Part shown: positions 43,997 to 52,229 of the stretch, in pieces
How positions within the stretch are numbered: position 1 is the first letter of the stretch
Layout of the letters: every line of letters starts with the position of its first letter
Source of the DNA: Streptomyces ortus
Lineage (GTDB): Bacteria > Actinomycetota > Actinomycetes > Streptomycetales > Streptomycetaceae
Direction: 5' to 3'
DNA: 64,000 bases
Assembly (NCBI RefSeq): GCF_026341275.1
Contig: NZ_JAIFZO010000002.1
Location: 3,874,118 to 3,938,117 of the forward strand
Program-made: the position numbers and the translations under genes
Notes under the pieces: model-generated
Told to the model about the DNA's origin: nothing
Databases searched by the model: none
What the model saw: the letters and a program-made list of their open reading frames with translations, nothing else

Positions 43997-45628
43997 TCAG
44001 CAGCCGGCCCTCGCCTCCAACCCGGTCGCGCCCGGCACCCGGTCCCGGTAGGTCTCCCGTACGAACCGCAGGAACGTGTCGATGTCCCTGGGCTGTGACG
44101 ACAGACCGAGTGAGACACGGACCGCGCCCGCCGACGGCAGACGCAACAGCTCCAGGTACTCCTCCAGGGACGTGAGCCGGCGGCGGGCGGCCGAGCGCAG
44201 CAGGCGGAGCGGCAGGGCGAAGGCCGCCTCGCCCGCGCCCGGATTGCAGAAGCAGCCCGTGCGCAGCGAGATGCCCCGTGCGGCGCTGTCGCGGGTGACG
44301 ACCCGTTCGTCGACGACCCCGCCGTCGGCGTCCAGCAGGTTGAGCGCGACGGTCCCGCCGCGGGCCACGAGGTCGCGCGGGCCGTACACCCTGGCCATCG
44401 GGGACCCGTCGCTGTGCCGCAACACCGCGAGACCCGCGAGCAGCCGGGCCGTCAGCGTGGTCACGTGCGCGTGCACCCGGTCCATGCCGATGGCGTCGAT
44501 CCACTCCAGCCCGGCCGTCACGTCGGGGATGGAGAGGAAGTTGACCGTGCCGTCCTCGAAGGCCGCCTCGTCGTCGGCGAGGACGTGCCACTGCGCCTGT
44601 GCGCTGACCGCGTAGATCGTGCCGCCGGAGAACCAGGGTCTGCGCAGCCGGGCGAGCGCGTCCCGGCGGGCGATCAGACTGCCGACGCCGGTGGGGTGGC
44701 CGAAGACCTTGTACCAGCTGACGACGGTGAAGTCGGGGTGGTACCGGCTCAGGTCGAGGGAGTTGGCGGGGACGAAGGCCGCCGCGTCGAGCAGGACGTC
44801 GTACCCGCGCGCCTGGGCGGTCGCGATCCAGTCGAGTGGATGCTGGACGCCGGTGAAGTTGCTCTGCGCCGGGTAGGCGAGCAGTCCCTGTCCGCGCTCG
44901 CCGGGTCGTGCCGGGCGTCGGGCGACGCCGCGTCCGCGTGCGGGCAGGGCGGCCCGCAGCCGTTGTTCGTCCACGCGGAGATCGGGGCCGACCACGGGTA
45001 CGTAGGCCGTGCGCGCGCCGCGTGAACGCGCGTACTCGCGCAGGCCGTTGACCGAGTTGTGGTTGTCGAGCGGGAGCACCAGTCTGCTGCGGCGCCCGAA
45101 GGGGTACGCCTCGCCGACCAGGCGCAGGGCACCCGTCGCGTTCGGGGTGAAGATCACGACGTACTCGGCAGGGTCGGCGTGGAAGTGGCGGAGCACCGCC
45201 CGGCGGGCCCGGGCCAGCAGGAGGCCCGAAGCGCGGGAGGCCGGGCTCTCGGAGTGCGGGTTGCCGAAGACACCGCCGGTGATCCGTGCGGCGCTCCCCC
45301 GGACGAGTGAGACCGGCGCGAGGCCGGCTCCCGTGTGGTCGAGGTACGTGTGGCCGTCGGCGTCGAGATAGCCGAATTCCTGACTCCGCAGTTCCGCGAA
45401 ATCCGCCAGATCCCTGGGCTCCGCGGGAGCGGCGGGTCTCGCGGGATTCACCGGGTCTGCCGGATCCGCGCGGTCCGCCGGTTCGGCGCGTGTCGCCGCA
45501 TCCGCGCGTTCCGCCGGTTCCGCGCGTTCCGCCGGTTCCGCGCGTTCCGCCGGTTCCGCGCGTTCCTGGGCGTTCAGCGCGCGGGCTTCGCCGTCGGGTA
45601 TGTGGCCGGTGGTTCCTGTTCTGTCCAC
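43997..45628 (-). CDS. Class-V aminotransferase-fold PLP protein (MOCO sulfurase/cysteine desulfurase-like)
   Basis: A 543-residue protein. Residues about 70-500 form the fold-type-I domain: YLDHTGAGLAPVSLVRGSAA, NATGALRLVGEAYPF, YDVLLDAAAFVPANSLDLS (PLP Asp) and VVSWYKVFGHPTGVGSLIARRDAL (Schiff-base Lys in the YKxFGxPTGxG motif of MOCOS-type proteins). RTGCFCNPGAGE carries the conserved Cys of that group. The N-terminal ~70 residues are an Ala/Glu/Arg/Asp tail with a three-copy 6-residue repeat. GTG 45628 follows GGGGGAGGA at normal spacing; the upstream in-frame stretch is not protein-like. No molybdenum cofactor genes are nearby, so the sulfur acceptor is unclear. Confidence 0.82.
   Translation of the reverse strand: MDRTGTTGHIPDGEARALNAQERAEPAERAEPAERAEPAERADAATRAEPADRADPADPVNPARPAAPAEPRDLADFAELRSQEFGYLDADGHTYLDHTGAGLAPVSLVRGSAARITGGVFGNPHSESPASRASGLLLARARRAVLRHFHADPAEYVVIFTPNATGALRLVGEAYPFGRRSRLVLPLDNHNSVNGLREYARSRGARTAYVPVVGPDLRVDEQRLRAALPARGRGVARRPARPGERGQGLLAYPAQSNFTGVQHPLDWIATAQARGYDVLLDAAAFVPANSLDLSRYHPDFTVVSWYKVFGHPTGVGSLIARRDALARLRRPWFSGGTIYAVSAQAQWHVLADDEAAFEDGTVNFLSIPDVTAGLEWIDAIGMDRVHAHVTTLTARLLAGLAVLRHSDGSPMARVYGPRDLVARGGTVALNLLDADGGVVDERVVTRDSAARGISLRTGCFCNPGAGEAAFALPLRLLRSAARRRLTSLEEYLELLRLPSAGAVRVSLGLSSQPRDIDTFLRFVRETYRDRVPGATGLEARAGC
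45504..45566. repeat. Three perfect 18-bp tandem repeats in the aminotransferase N-terminus
   Basis: GCGCGTTCCGCCGGTTCC repeated at 45504, 45522 and 45540, plus a half copy to 45566. Encodes RAEPAE units in a disordered leader. Confidence 0.9.
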
Positions 45629-45862
45629 GGATCCTCCCCCATGTGGCCTGCCCTCCCCCGTGCCGGGGCGGGGCGCGGTTCTCCTCACATGATGGTGAGA
45701 TCCGCCCGGACAGGAAGGGGTTGCCGGTCATCGGCGCGTCCACCCGCCGGCCGACCGCCCGCCGCCCGCGCACCGGTGCGGCCGTCCGGTCGCGGGCTCC
45801 GGGGGCCTGCGCGACGATGCGTACAGGACTGGGGAAGGAGCCGGACGAAGGAGTGAGCGGCG

Positions 45863-46870
45863 ATGACCGACCTTCTCGGTTCCCTGCCCGAGGCTCAGGC
45901 ACGGCTGCTCCGTGCCGCGGCCCCAGGCGTCGAGCTGGCCTCCCGGCCGATGCTCGCCACGCTGAGCGACCGGCGCGACTTCCCCGACGACTGGATCTTC
46001 GAGCGGAAGCTCGACGGCGTCCGCGTGCTGGCGGTACGCGAGGCCGGACGGGTCCGGCTGCTCTCTCGCACCGGCAACCGCCTCGACGAGACGTACCCGG
46101 AGATCGTGGACGCGCTCGCCGCCCAGTCCTGCGCCGACTTCACCGTGGACGGGGAGATCGTGGCGTTCGCCCGGGGCCGTACCGACTTCGGCCTGCTCCA
46201 GCAGCGCATGGGACTCACCCGCCGCCGTGACGTCGAGGCGAGCGCGGTCGCCGTGACGTACTGCCTGTTCGATCTGCTCAGGCTGGAGGGCGCGGACACG
46301 ACGCGGCTGCCGCTGCGCGCCCGCAAGTCGCTGCTCCGGCGCGCCCTGACCTACCGGGCGCCGCTGCGTCTGACCACCCACCGCAACGAGGGAGGCGCCG
46401 ATCTCCTGGCCCACGCCTGCACCAGGGGGTGGGAGGGTCTCATCGCCAAGCGCGGCAACAGCCCCTATGTGCCCCGTCGTTCACCGGACTGGCTCAAGCT
46501 GAAGTGTTCCCTGGAGCAGGAGTTCGTGATCGTCGGGTTCACCGAACCGGGCGGCAGCCGCGCCGGGTTCGGTGCCCTGCTGGTGGGTCACTTCGAGGGC
46601 GAGGACCTGCGGTACGCGGGCAAGGTGGGCACGGGATTCGACCGCCGTACGCTCCTCGCGCTGCGCGGCGCCCTCGACGAACTCGCCCTGCCCGCCTCGC
46701 CGTTCACCGACCGGGTACGCGAGCCGGGGGCCCACTGGGCCGAGCCGGTACTGGTCGCGCAGATCGCGTTCACCGAGTGGACTCGGGACGGCATGCTCCG
46801 CCACCCGCGCTTTCTCGGACTGCGCTACGACAAGCCGGCACAGGACGTCGTCCGCGAGAGACCGCGATAG
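45863..46870 (+). CDS. Stand-alone ATP-dependent DNA ligase (LigC/LigD-like)
   Basis: A 335-residue ligase. ERKLDGVRVL contains the adenylated lysine K49 (KxDG, motif I). FTVDGEIVAF is motif III, GWEGLIAKRGNSPYVPRRSPDWLKLK motifs IV and V, and the C-terminal OB-fold spans about 215-325 with WAEPVLVAQIAFTEWTRDGMLRHPRFLGLRYDK. The length fits a bare catalytic core without the LigD polymerase or nuclease domains. In actinobacteria such ligases work in end joining or base-excision repair with Ku; no Ku or polymerase gene is in this window. ATG 45863 has a purine-rich upstream stretch. It is a single gene, convergent with the methyltransferase. Confidence 0.93.
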   Translation: MTDLLGSLPEAQARLLRAAAPGVELASRPMLATLSDRRDFPDDWIFERKLDGVRVLAVREAGRVRLLSRTGNRLDETYPEIVDALAAQSCADFTVDGEIVAFARGRTDFGLLQQRMGLTRRRDVEASAVAVTYCLFDLLRLEGADTTRLPLRARKSLLRRALTYRAPLRLTTHRNEGGADLLAHACTRGWEGLIAKRGNSPYVPRRSPDWLKLKCSLEQEFVIVGFTEPGGSRAGFGALLVGHFEGEDLRYAGKVGTGFDRRTLLALRGALDELALPASPFTDRVREPGAHWAEPVLVAQIAFTEWTRDGMLRHPRFLGLRYDKPAQDVVRERPR

Positions 46871-46904
46871 ACCCTGAAGGGACACCCGGGGACCCGGGGA
46901 CCTG

Positions 46905-46932
46905 GGAGCTTGGAGCTTGGAGCTTGGAGCTT
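46905..46932. repeat. (GGAGCTT)4 heptamer repeat between convergent genes
   Basis: Four exact copies of GGAGCTT (46905-46932), 34 bases past the ligase stop, followed by the convergent methyltransferase gene end. Confidence 0.9.
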
Positions 46933-46968
46933 GGATGGATCAGGTGGGGCCTGATGGGTCCCCTGCGA

Positions 46969-47658
46969 TCAGCGGGGCCGTTCGGCCCGGATGATCACCA
47001 GCTCCTCGGTCTCCTCGCGGGCCGCGATCCGGCCGGACTCCCTCAGCCAGGGCAGCCGTGAGCGCAGGACGGGCCCGAACGGGATGTACGCCCGGTCGCC
47101 GACCGTGCCCGTCAGACCCGATCCGGCGAGCCGCTCCAGCGTCTCGTCGGTGCCGCTGAGCGCCGACTGGGCGATGAGCAGGACACCACCGGGCCGCATG
47201 ACCCGCGGCGCGTCGGCGCAGATGCGGTCCAGGGTCGCGCGCCCGTCGGGTCCGGCGTTCCAGGCCCGCTCGCGGCCCCGGCCGTCCGACGGCTCCGACG
47301 GCGGCGTGGGGACGTACGGCGGATTGCTGATGATCAGGTCGAAGGACCGTCCCCGTACCGGTTCCAGGAGGTCGCCGTGGTGGAGCGTGAGGCGCTGTCG
47401 CGAGCGCAGGGCGTTGAGCCGGGCGGTGAGCACGGCCCGCCAGGCGATGTCGACCGCCGTGACGCGGGCGCCCTTCCGGGCGGCACAGATCGCCAGGGTT
47501 CCGGTCCCGGTCCCCAGATCGAGCACATCCATGCCGGGGGCCGGGCCCTCGCGGTAGAGGGCGCGGGCCAGCAGGAAGGTGTCGGCCTGCGGCGCGTAGA
47601 CACCCGGAGGTGCCAGCACGGGGCCGGGCGGGCGTGACGGGTCGACGAGAAAAGCCAT
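46969..47658 (-). CDS. HemK/PrmC-like class-I SAM-dependent methyltransferase
   Basis: A 229-residue enzyme. DVLDLGTGTGTLAICAARKG is the SAM-binding motif I, VTAVDIAWRAV motif II, and FDLIISNPPYVPTPPSEPSDG carries the NPPY catalytic motif of N5-glutamine and N6-adenine methyltransferases. The size matches the HemK2/MTQ2 group, whose members methylate the GGQ glutamine of release factors; other acceptors are possible. GGAGGAATT lies about 8 bases before ATG 47658; the 37 extra in-frame codons upstream look non-coding. No release-factor gene is adjacent. Confidence 0.85.
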   Translation of the reverse strand: MAFLVDPSRPPGPVLAPPGVYAPQADTFLLARALYREGPAPGMDVLDLGTGTGTLAICAARKGARVTAVDIAWRAVLTARLNALRSRQRLTLHHGDLLEPVRGRSFDLIISNPPYVPTPPSEPSDGRGRERAWNAGPDGRATLDRICADAPRVMRPGGVLLIAQSALSGTDETLERLAGSGLTGTVGDRAYIPFGPVLRSRLPWLRESGRIAAREETEELVIIRAERPR

Positions 47659-47995
47659 GAGGGAATTCCTCCGTCCGGGCGCCCCTGTCGGGTGCGGGAG
47701 GTGGGTGCACACGGCGGCTGAACGCCTGGTCGGGCACGTCTTTTCAGCACCCGAGTGCCCCTGGATCACCTCTCCACACCTCCCCGCGCCTCTTCCGCCA
47801 CGGGTGCCCCGCAGGTCGCGGCCGGTGCGACCGGGCGCGACCAGTGGTGGTCAGTGATGGCCAGTGATGGCCAGCGGCGGCCGGTTGCGACTCGCCGTGC
47901 TGGACGCGTGAACGCCCCCGGCGGTCGCGGCGGGAACCGGAGACCCTTCGGGGGCGTACGCGTGAAGCGACCGGCGCGCTCTACGGGCCGGACTT
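47659..47995. other. 337-base intergenic region with short tandem repeats
   Basis: No credible gene on either strand. It holds two adjacent copies of AGTGATGGCC (about 47855-47875) and presumably the methyltransferase promoter, which I cannot locate. Confidence 0.5.
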
Positions 47996-48181
47996 CTACC
48001 GGCCGGACTTGTCCATGTGGCCCTTCATCTGGCCGGCGGCCCTGTCCTTGAGCTCCCCGGCCTTGCCCGTCATCTGCTCGCCCCGGCCCTCACCCTCCAT
48101 GGACCTGTCGTCCATGGCCTTGCCGGTGGCCTCCTTCATCTTGCCCTTCATCTGCTTGGCCTTGTTCTTCGCCTTGCTCAT
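47996..48181 (-). CDS. CsbD family stress-response protein
   Basis: A 61-residue, lysine- and glutamate-rich helical protein: MSKAKNKAKQMKGKMKEATGKAMDDRSMEGEGRGEQMTGKAGELKDRAAGQMKGHMDKSGR. Three KxxxGKxKE-like repeats match CsbD, a small protein of the Bacillus general-stress (sigma-B) regulon with no known activity. GAAGGTGG precedes ATG 48181. Its frame is open far upstream through the sigma-factor region, but family length and the ribosome site fix this start. Its proximity to a SigB-type factor suggests it belongs to the same stress regulon. Confidence 0.85.
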   Translation of the reverse strand: MSKAKNKAKQMKGKMKEATGKAMDDRSMEGEGRGEQMTGKAGELKDRAAGQMKGHMDKSGR

Positions 48182-48376
48182 GGTGTTCCACCTTCGTACG
48201 GGGGGTTGGACTGCCGTCTTCACCCTGCGCCCGGCGGACGACCTTCGCAATCCGTGAGAATTCGTGACGCTCGGTGACATCGCGCTGCCGGCGGCGGGCG
48301 GCGCGCACTGGCACGGGTGCGGTGGAGTGGAGACGATGGACCGCGACCGTGTTGAGCCGCGACCTGGAGGGGACGA

Positions 48377-48754
48377 ATGACGCCAGACGCCGGATCGGGC
48401 ACCCAGAAGCCCGGCGGCGGCCGACAGGACCGCGCCACGTCCGAGGAGGAGACGCCTCGGATCGTCGAGCTGCAGGAGGAGATCGGCCAGCTCAAGGAGG
48501 CCGTGACCTCGCACGCCGTCGTGGACCAGGCGATCGGCATGATGGTCGCCCTCGGCCGGGTGACACCGCGTCAGGGATGGTGCGTACTGCGGGAGGTGTC
48601 GCAGCACACCAACCTCAAGCTGCGCAACGTCGCCGAGCTGATCATCGTGTGGGGCCAGCGGGGGGAACTGCCGCCCGACGTCCTGGCCGCCCTGGAGGAG
48701 ACGCTCGACCAGTACGGACCCGCCCTGCGGCCGGGATACGGCCCACCCCCGTGA
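48377..48754 (+). CDS. ANTAR-domain RNA-binding antiterminator-like protein
   Basis: A 125-residue protein. An acidic N-terminus and a short coiled coil (RIVELQEEIGQLKEAVTSHAVV) lead into the ANTAR three-helix bundle (about 48-100): VDQAIGMMVALGRVTPRQGWCVLREVSQHTNLKLRNVAELII. Conserved Ala, Gly and aromatic positions are present. ANTAR proteins bind paired hexaloop hairpins in leader RNA to prevent termination. No receiver or GAF domain is attached, so control must come from a partner. GGAGGGGA precedes ATG 48377. It is convergent with the sigma gene (28-base gap). Confidence 0.88.
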   Translation: MTPDAGSGTQKPGGGRQDRATSEEETPRIVELQEEIGQLKEAVTSHAVVDQAIGMMVALGRVTPRQGWCVLREVSQHTNLKLRNVAELIIVWGQRGELPPDVLAALEETLDQYGPALRPGYGPPP

Positions 48755-48782
48755 CAAGGGGGTTTTATTGGGTCCCCGTTGG

Positions 48783-49910
48783 TTACTTCGGTGTGTGGCA
48801 GGCCGCAGGCGAATCGCTCCCGGGAGGGTTCGGCAGTGAGCTCGCCACGCAGCCGCCCGGCTCGGGGGCAACCCGGGGCGGGCGGCTGGGTCCGTGGGAC
48901 CCCGTGGCCCGACCGCTCCGCCGGCCGTGCTCGCCGGAGCCCCCACGGCGATGAACGTCGTCCTGCTCACGGTCATGATCATCACCGCGCTCACGATCGT
49001 GACCGCCACCGTGAGCACCATCGTGAACGTCATCGTGAGCACGATCGTGGCGGTCACCATCATGCTCACGGTCGTCACCGCCACCTCGCTCGCGGCCGTG
49101 TCCGTGACCGTCATCCTGATCGCGATCGGCGAGCGCCTCGTCGCGCACCTTGGCGCAGCAGCCGCTGAGCAGTCGCGAGACATGCATCTGCGAGATGCCC
49201 AGCTGCTCGGCGATGCGCCCCTGGGTCATGCCTCTGAAGAAGCGCAGATACAGGATGGTCCGCTCACGCTCGGGAAGCGCGGCGATACAGGGCTTGACCG
49301 CTTCACGGTCGATGACCAGATCGAACCCGGTGTCGGCCTCGCCGAGGGCGTCACCGAGCGCGTAGCCGTCGTCGCTGCCGGGCAGTTCGGCGTCGAGCGA
49401 GAGGGCGGTGAAGCTGTCGAGGGCCTCGAACCCGGCCCGTACGTCGTCCTCGGTCATCTGCGCGTGCGCGGCGATCTCGGCGACGGTCGGTCTGCGGCCG
49501 GGAATCGTCTGCGACAGCTCCTTCGCTGCGGCGCGGACCCGGTTGCGCAGGTCCTGGACGCGTCGCGGTACGTGCAGCACCCACATGTGATCGCGGAAGT
49601 GGCGTTTGATCTCGCCGGTGATGGTCGGGATGGCGTAACTCTCGAAGGCGTTGCCGCGCTCGGGGTCGTAACGGTCGACCGCCTTGACGAGGCCGAGCGC
49701 CGCCACCTGGGTGAGGTCCTCGGTGGACTCTCCCCTCCCCCGGTAGCGCATCGCGATGCGGTTGGCCATGGGAAGCCAGTCCCGCACCAGATCGTCGCGC
49801 AGGGCCTGCCGCTCGGCGCCGTCGGGCAGAGCGGCCAGCCGTTCGAAGGCCGCCGCCGTGTCGGGGGCGTCGTCATGCGGATGCTGCTTCGTCCTGATGG
49901 TGATTGGCAT
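48783..49910 (-). CDS. SigB/SigF/SigG-family sigma factor with an Asp/His/Arg-rich C-terminal tail
   Basis: A 375-residue sigma factor. Region 2 holds RYRGRGESTEDLTQVAALGLVKAVDRYDPERGNAFESYAIPTITGEIKRHFRDHMW, the SigB/F/G signature; regions 3 (RRPTVAEIAAHAQMTEDDV) and 4 (LPERERTILYLRFFRGMTQGRIAEQLGISQMHVSRLL) follow and end near residue 255. Typical members stop there, at about 260-280 aa. This one adds about 115 residues, the first 70 of them almost only D, H, R, G and E (HGHGRERGGGDDREHD and similar). ATG 49910 is chosen; ATG 49922 abuts the GAGGAG site. It may direct its own transcription from a SigB-like promoter upstream. No anti-sigma gene is adjacent. Confidence 0.88.
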   Translation of the reverse strand: MPITIRTKQHPHDDAPDTAAAFERLAALPDGAERQALRDDLVRDWLPMANRIAMRYRGRGESTEDLTQVAALGLVKAVDRYDPERGNAFESYAIPTITGEIKRHFRDHMWVLHVPRRVQDLRNRVRAAAKELSQTIPGRRPTVAEIAAHAQMTEDDVRAGFEALDSFTALSLDAELPGSDDGYALGDALGEADTGFDLVIDREAVKPCIAALPERERTILYLRFFRGMTQGRIAEQLGISQMHVSRLLSGCCAKVRDEALADRDQDDGHGHGRERGGGDDREHDGDRHDRAHDDVHDGAHGGGHDRERGDDHDREQDDVHRRGGSGEHGRRSGRATGSHGPSRPPRVAPEPGGCVASSLPNPPGSDSPAACHTPK

Positions 49911-50049
49911 GCTGCGTCGCATCTCCTCAGAGGGTGCTCACGGAAACAGTCACCGTGGGAGGGCGCACCAACGGGCCGGCCGGGACACAACCGGGGCCTG
50001 GCTCACCAGCTCCCGCGGACGTGCCTCCAGTCCGAAGCACTATGGATAA

Positions 50050-50103
50050 TTTCCCCCGAAGCGGACATCCCCAAACTTTTCATTTCATAACATGACTTTA
50101 TGA
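50050..50103. promoter_or_regulatory. SigB-type promoter candidate for the sigma gene, plus a palindrome
   Basis: On the minus strand GTTTGG (50071-50076), 14 bases, then GGGGAA (50051-50056) resemble the SigB-type consensus (GTTT...GGGTA). A TCATAA-N7-TTATGA inverted repeat lies at 50085-50103 in an AT-rich patch shared with the divergent DUF6479 gene. Confidence 0.4.
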
Positions 50104-50212
50104 TTCTTGCCTGTCATACGGAGTAACGCGTCACCACAACGTCACGGGCCGGCGGCGGGGTCACGCCGGAAAAACTCCTGTTTCGGCTGGTGGGACAGGG
50201 TACTCGTGGGCA

Positions 50213-50572
50213 ATGGACTTCAACGCGACACCCCTGGCCGCTTCCGGCGCCGCCGTGGGCGGAATCGTGCCGTTCCTGATCGGCGTGATTCTCGTCGGCG
50301 GCCTGATCTGGGCCGTGGTGTGGGGCCGCCGGCAGCGCGCCCGCCAGCCCGCGCCGCCCCGCCCCGAGGAGCAGCCCCGCCTGCCCGACTCCGGGCCCGT
50401 CGGCCCGGTGACCGAGCGGCGCGAGCCCGACGGGATCACCGAGGACGAGGAGCGCCTCACCCCGCACCAGCTCGGTGGTGACTCCTCGCACCGCGCCGCC
50501 GACCAGGAGCGCCCGACCTGGAACGACAACGACAGCGGCGGTTTCGGCAGCGGTGGCCCCGGACGCACCTGA
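50213..50572 (+). CDS. DUF6479 family single-pass membrane protein
   Basis: A 119-residue protein. One TM segment (about 12-37, AVGGIVPFLIGVILVGGLIWAVVWG) is followed by a basic stop-transfer patch (RRQRARQ) and a Pro/Glu/Asp/Ser-rich cytoplasmic tail (TPHQLGGDSSHR, WNDNDSGGFGSGGPG). This layout and the WGxRxR junction fit DUF6479 as I recall it. The function is unknown; its AT-rich shared promoter region with the stress sigma factor suggests stress-linked expression. ATG 50213 lies in GGGCAATG without a strong site. Confidence 0.7.
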   Translation: MDFNATPLAASGAAVGGIVPFLIGVILVGGLIWAVVWGRRQRARQPAPPRPEEQPRLPDSGPVGPVTERREPDGITEDEERLTPHQLGGDSSHRAADQERPTWNDNDSGGFGSGGPGRT

Positions 50573-50692
50573 CCGGCGACCTCGCTCACGCCGCGAGCCC
50601 GCCCTCGACCCCGCCCCGCTCGCGCGCAGGCCCACGCGCCGGACGACGAAAAGGCCACCCGGCCCCCACGGACATCTGCTTCACTTCGGCCC

Positions 50693-51061
50693 ATGGTGAA
50701 GATCGGGTCCGTGGTACTGGGTGTGTCGGACGTCCGGCGCGCTGCCGCGTTCTGGACGCGGGCGCTGGGGTACGAGCCGCGCGAGGCGGCCGAGGACGAC
50801 TGGGTGGTGCTGGTCCCCGTCGACGGCACCGGTGTCCAGCTCGCCCTCGGCCTGAGCGGCACCCCGGTGCAGGACCATCCGCGGGTCCACCTCGACCTGT
50901 ACGCCGGCGACGCCGCCGAGCAGGCCGCCGAGGTCGAGCGGCTGGTGTCCCTAGGCGCGCGGCGGGTCGACTGGGATCTGTATCCCGAGGATCCGGACTT
51001 CGTCGTACTCGCGGACCCGGACGGGAACCGCTTCTGCGTCATCGACACGGGGCGCGAGTGA
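50693..51061 (+). CDS. VOC (glyoxalase/bleomycin-resistance) family protein
   Basis: A 122-residue protein with paired beta-alpha-beta-beta-beta units: MVKIGSVVLGVSDVRRAAAFWTRALGYEPRE, then HPRVHLDLYAGDAAEQAAEVERLVSLGARRVDWDLYPEDPDFVVLADPDGNRFCVID. The His-Glu/Asp metal positions of VOC enzymes are only partly conserved, as in many actinobacterial members. The substrate is unknown. A hairpin CCTGGGCC-C-GGCCCAGG at 51098-51114 follows its stop. Confidence 0.85.
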   Translation: MVKIGSVVLGVSDVRRAAAFWTRALGYEPREAAEDDWVVLVPVDGTGVQLALGLSGTPVQDHPRVHLDLYAGDAAEQAAEVERLVSLGARRVDWDLYPEDPDFVVLADPDGNRFCVIDTGRE

Positions 51062-51097
51062 GACGGACGCCCTCCATGCCGTGACGCCCGTAAGGGA

Positions 51098-51114
51098 CCT
51101 GGGCCCGGCCCAGG
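51098..51114. terminator. Short perfect palindrome after the VOC gene
   Basis: CCTGGGCC-C-GGCCCAGG, 36 bases past the VOC stop and 48 bases before the next start; candidate terminator. Confidence 0.4.
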
Positions 51115-51162
51115 GTGAGTCCTCGCAGGTGAGGGCTCCTCGATCACGGGTACCCGGTACGC

Positions 51163-52164
51163 ATGGAACCAGCATCCAAGCGCCCGTACGCGGAACCGGA
51201 ACTCCCGCCGAGCCGGGGAGAGATCTCCGCGGCGCTGATCGAATACCTCCGCGGCACGGGACCGCTGCCCGGCGATGCCGTACTCGCCGGCGCCGAGCCG
51301 CTCGGTGACGACCTCCAACTGGCGCTCTACCTCTGCTACGAACTGCACTACCGGGGCTTCGCGGGTGTCGACGGAGCCCGCGAGTGGGACCCCGAGCTGC
51401 TGCGGGTCCGCGCGGCGCTGGAGAAGCCGTTCCTGGCGGCCCTGCGCGCCGGGGCGACCCGGCACACCCGCGCGGACGAGGCACTGGACGAGTTGCTGGT
51501 GGAGCCCGTCGACGGACAGGGCGTCTCCCATTTCCTGCGGGACAAGGGCGAGCTGTGGCACCTGCGCGAATACGCCGCCCAGCGCTCGGTCTACCACCTC
51601 AAGGAGGCCGATCCGCACGCCTGGGTCCTGCCGCGCCTGTGGGGACGCGCCAAGGCCGGCATGGCGGCGGTGGAGTTCGACGAGTGGGGGGCAGGGCGCG
51701 CCGAGCGCGTGCACGCCCGGCTGTTCGCCGATCTCATGACCGACCTCGGCCTGGACCCGTCGTACGGGCGCTATCTCGACGCGAGCGGCGCCGAGGCGCT
51801 GGCCGTCGTCAACCTGATGTCGCTCTTCGGTCTGCACCGCGAGCTGCGTGGCGCGCTCGTGGGCCATTTCGCCGCGGTGGAGACCACCTCCTCCCCCGGC
51901 TCCCGGCGGCTCGCGAGCGCGATGCGGCGCACCGGGGCGGGCCCGGCGGCCGAGCACTTCTACGCCGAGCACGTGGAGGCGGACGCGGTGCACGAGCAGG
52001 TCGTACGCCGTGAGGTGGTGGCCGGCCTGCTGGAGGAGGAACCGCATCTCGACGCCGACATCGCGTTCGGTGTGGACGCCACCGGCTGGGTCGAGGACCG
52101 GCTCGCGGACCGGCTGCTGGCGGCCTGGCGGTCCGGCGGGTCCTCGTTGCGCGTCGCCGTGTGA
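51163..52164 (+). CDS. Haem-oxygenase-like iron-containing redox enzyme
   Basis: A 333-residue all-helical protein of the haem-oxygenase-like diiron (HDO) superfamily. Conserved acidic/His helices are visible: LALYLCYELHYRGFAGVD, REYAAQRSVYHLKEADPHAWVLPRLWG (candidate metal ligands E, H), MAAVEFDEWGAGRAERVHARLF and AEHFYAEHVEADAVHEQVVRREV (E, H, D). Family enzymes use O2 to oxidise or desaturate small substrates. It lies just upstream of a CDGSH gene, a pairing I recall in streptomycetes, so the CDGSH protein may be its redox partner. ATG 51163 has no clear ribosome site; the family length fits. Confidence 0.8.
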   Translation: MEPASKRPYAEPELPPSRGEISAALIEYLRGTGPLPGDAVLAGAEPLGDDLQLALYLCYELHYRGFAGVDGAREWDPELLRVRAALEKPFLAALRAGATRHTRADEALDELLVEPVDGQGVSHFLRDKGELWHLREYAAQRSVYHLKEADPHAWVLPRLWGRAKAGMAAVEFDEWGAGRAERVHARLFADLMTDLGLDPSYGRYLDASGAEALAVVNLMSLFGLHRELRGALVGHFAAVETTSSPGSRRLASAMRRTGAGPAAEHFYAEHVEADAVHEQVVRREVVAGLLEEEPHLDADIAFGVDATGWVEDRLADRLLAAWRSGGSSLRVAV

Positions 52165-52229
52165 CCGCCGTGGAACAGCGTCTTCACAGCACCTGGAGCA
52201 TGTCGTCGAGAGAGAGGCGGTGATCGGCC

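Noticed and set aside
43896..45902. 668-codon minus-strand ORF overlapping the aminotransferase gene
   Set aside because: Low-complexity Arg/Gly/Pro sequence with no domain; shadow of the aminotransferase frame.
48951..49140. Plus-strand ORF reading as a small hydrophobic membrane protein (MNVVLLTVMIITALTIV...)
   Set aside because: It has no convincing ribosome site and continues in frame straight through the antisense of the sigma gene. It is best explained as the complement of the D/H/R-rich tail repeats.
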